From NCBI GenBank assembly GCA_002840735.1, contig PHBY01000022.1, positions 1 to 51,935 on the forward strand: a stretch of DNA of 51,935 nucleotides. The letters run 5' to 3'. Positions 51,637-51,935 of this stretch are shown here, piece by piece. Within the stretch, counting starts at the first letter, position 1, and every line of letters begins with the position of its first letter. Both the position numbers and the translations under genes were made by a program. The notes under the pieces are model-generated. The model had not been told where the DNA came from, made no database searches, and worked only from the letters and a program-made list of their open reading frames with translations. This stretch comes from Chloroflexi bacterium HGW-Chloroflexi-2. GTDB taxonomy: Bacteria; Chloroflexota; Anaerolineae; Anaerolineales; Anaerolineaceae.

Positions 51637-51935
51637 CGCTGCAAGAAACAAAGCAGCCCGGTCTAATCAGAGATGAGAGATCGTTCACAAAAGAATACTT
51701 GAAGAAGGCTATTATAAAGTCAACGCAGGAAACCATAACGCACCGGTGTCCGCCCGAAAATGGAGTACATCGGTTGTTTTTTGCCACTTGACAGAATAAC
51801 AACTGCTGAGTAAAATCGGCAAGCCTTAAAAAAGTACAGCACCTTAACAACTGAAGAGTGATAGGAAAGACGAAGAACCTGTTAATTTTTTAATCCGCGA
51901 AGAAAAAATAAACCGAAGCACCTCGAAAGAGGTGA
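51637..51935 (+). other. Structured non-coding leader, possibly of an rRNA operon
   Basis: About 300 bases after P1 contain no plausible reading frame on this strand. A hairpin forms between ACCGGTGT..CC (about 51741-51751) and GG..TACATCGGT (about 51763-51774). GCACCTTAACAACTGAAGAG (51839-51858) resembles the boxA-containing leaders (CTTTGAAAACTGAA-like) found before 16S genes. CACCTC-GAAA-GAGGTG (51919-51934) is a GNRA hairpin at the window edge. This pattern suggests an rRNA or other stable RNA transcription unit continuing beyond the window. Confidence 0.45.
51788..51816 (+). promoter_or_regulatory. Strong promoter P2 of the same leader
   Basis: TTGACA (51788-51793) and TAAAAT (51811-51816) are separated by 17 bp, 185 bp downstream of P1 and in the same direction. 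Tandem strong promoters are typical of stable-RNA operons. Confidence 0.75.

Noticed and set aside
51599-51850. 83-codon minus-strand frame at the window end
   Set aside because: It is cysteine- and phenylalanine-rich without domain features and lies across two strong plus-strand promoters.

Overview
The window looks like chromosomal DNA from an anaerobic member of the Chloroflexota, most likely class Anaerolineae. This is an inference from gene content. There is ferredoxin-dependent 2-oxoacid metabolism, a tungsten-type aldehyde:ferredoxin oxidoreductase, a Na+-pumping biotin decarboxylase, DnaD/DnaI-type primosome genes, many lipobox lipoproteins, a VanW protein, and nothing that requires a classical outer membrane. 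Most genes have ordinary GGAGG-type ribosome binding sites. A few appear to be leaderless.

Layout. 1-502: an array of roughly 120-130 bp units built from the decamer TCATAGTYCA and its inverse. 711-2559 (minus strand): a fluoride-response unit consisting of promoter, fluoride riboswitch, intrinsic terminator, crcB, and a DUF190 protein fused to four CBS domains. 2926-6661: a GC-rich cassette with a LuxR-type regulator, a RecA/Rad51-like protein without a P-loop, a small helical protein, and a family-B DNA polymerase whose exonuclease motifs are broken. A LexA-like operator sits inside the first promoter. I read it as a candidate damage-inducible mutagenesis or translesion cassette, and it is my leading candidate for an undescribed system. 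6662-10212: a REP-associated tyrosine transposase with REP palindromes, an aldo/keto reductase, an F420-type luciferase-like oxidoreductase, and composite REP elements.

10213-12276: lysS and greA. 12622-17500: a lipoprotein, a Fur-family-controlled zinc/manganese ABC transporter, and an aminoglycoside 6-adenylyltransferase-like gene. 17514-17834: three more composite REP elements. 17854-20568: a four-subunit 2-oxoacid:ferredoxin oxidoreductase. 20776-24813: promoter, a candidate molybdenum/tungsten-cofactor riboswitch, aldehyde ferredoxin oxidoreductase, a radical-SAM maturase and two MoaD-like proteins. 24817-27035: a reductase and a thiolase. 27205-32450: a translationally coupled polysaccharide operon.

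32519-37925: a 3-methyladenine glycosylase, lipoproteins, a bactofilin, membrane proteins and a broken MFS transporter. 37919-43802: an isolated phage-baseplate-like OB-fold protein, an L-2-hydroxyglutarate oxidase, a membrane protein, and a primosome cluster (DnaB, DnaD-like, and a DnaC/DnaI protein with two complete AAA+ domains). 44038-45637: a bifunctional-nuclease-family protein and a degenerate response regulator. 45833-49336: a Na+-translocating methylmalonyl-CoA decarboxylase-type operon. 49558-51420: a VanW protein. 51603-51935: tandem strong promoters and a non-coding leader that may precede an rRNA operon just outside the window.

Three families of dispersed palindromic repeats run through the intergenic spaces: REPs beside the transposase, composite elements of about 88 bp with GTGC-NNN-GCAC ends, and 85-bp hairpin elements whose arms change in a compensatory way. 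No tRNA, CRISPR array or complete insertion sequence was seen. All calls are by eye. No alignment, folding or database search was run.
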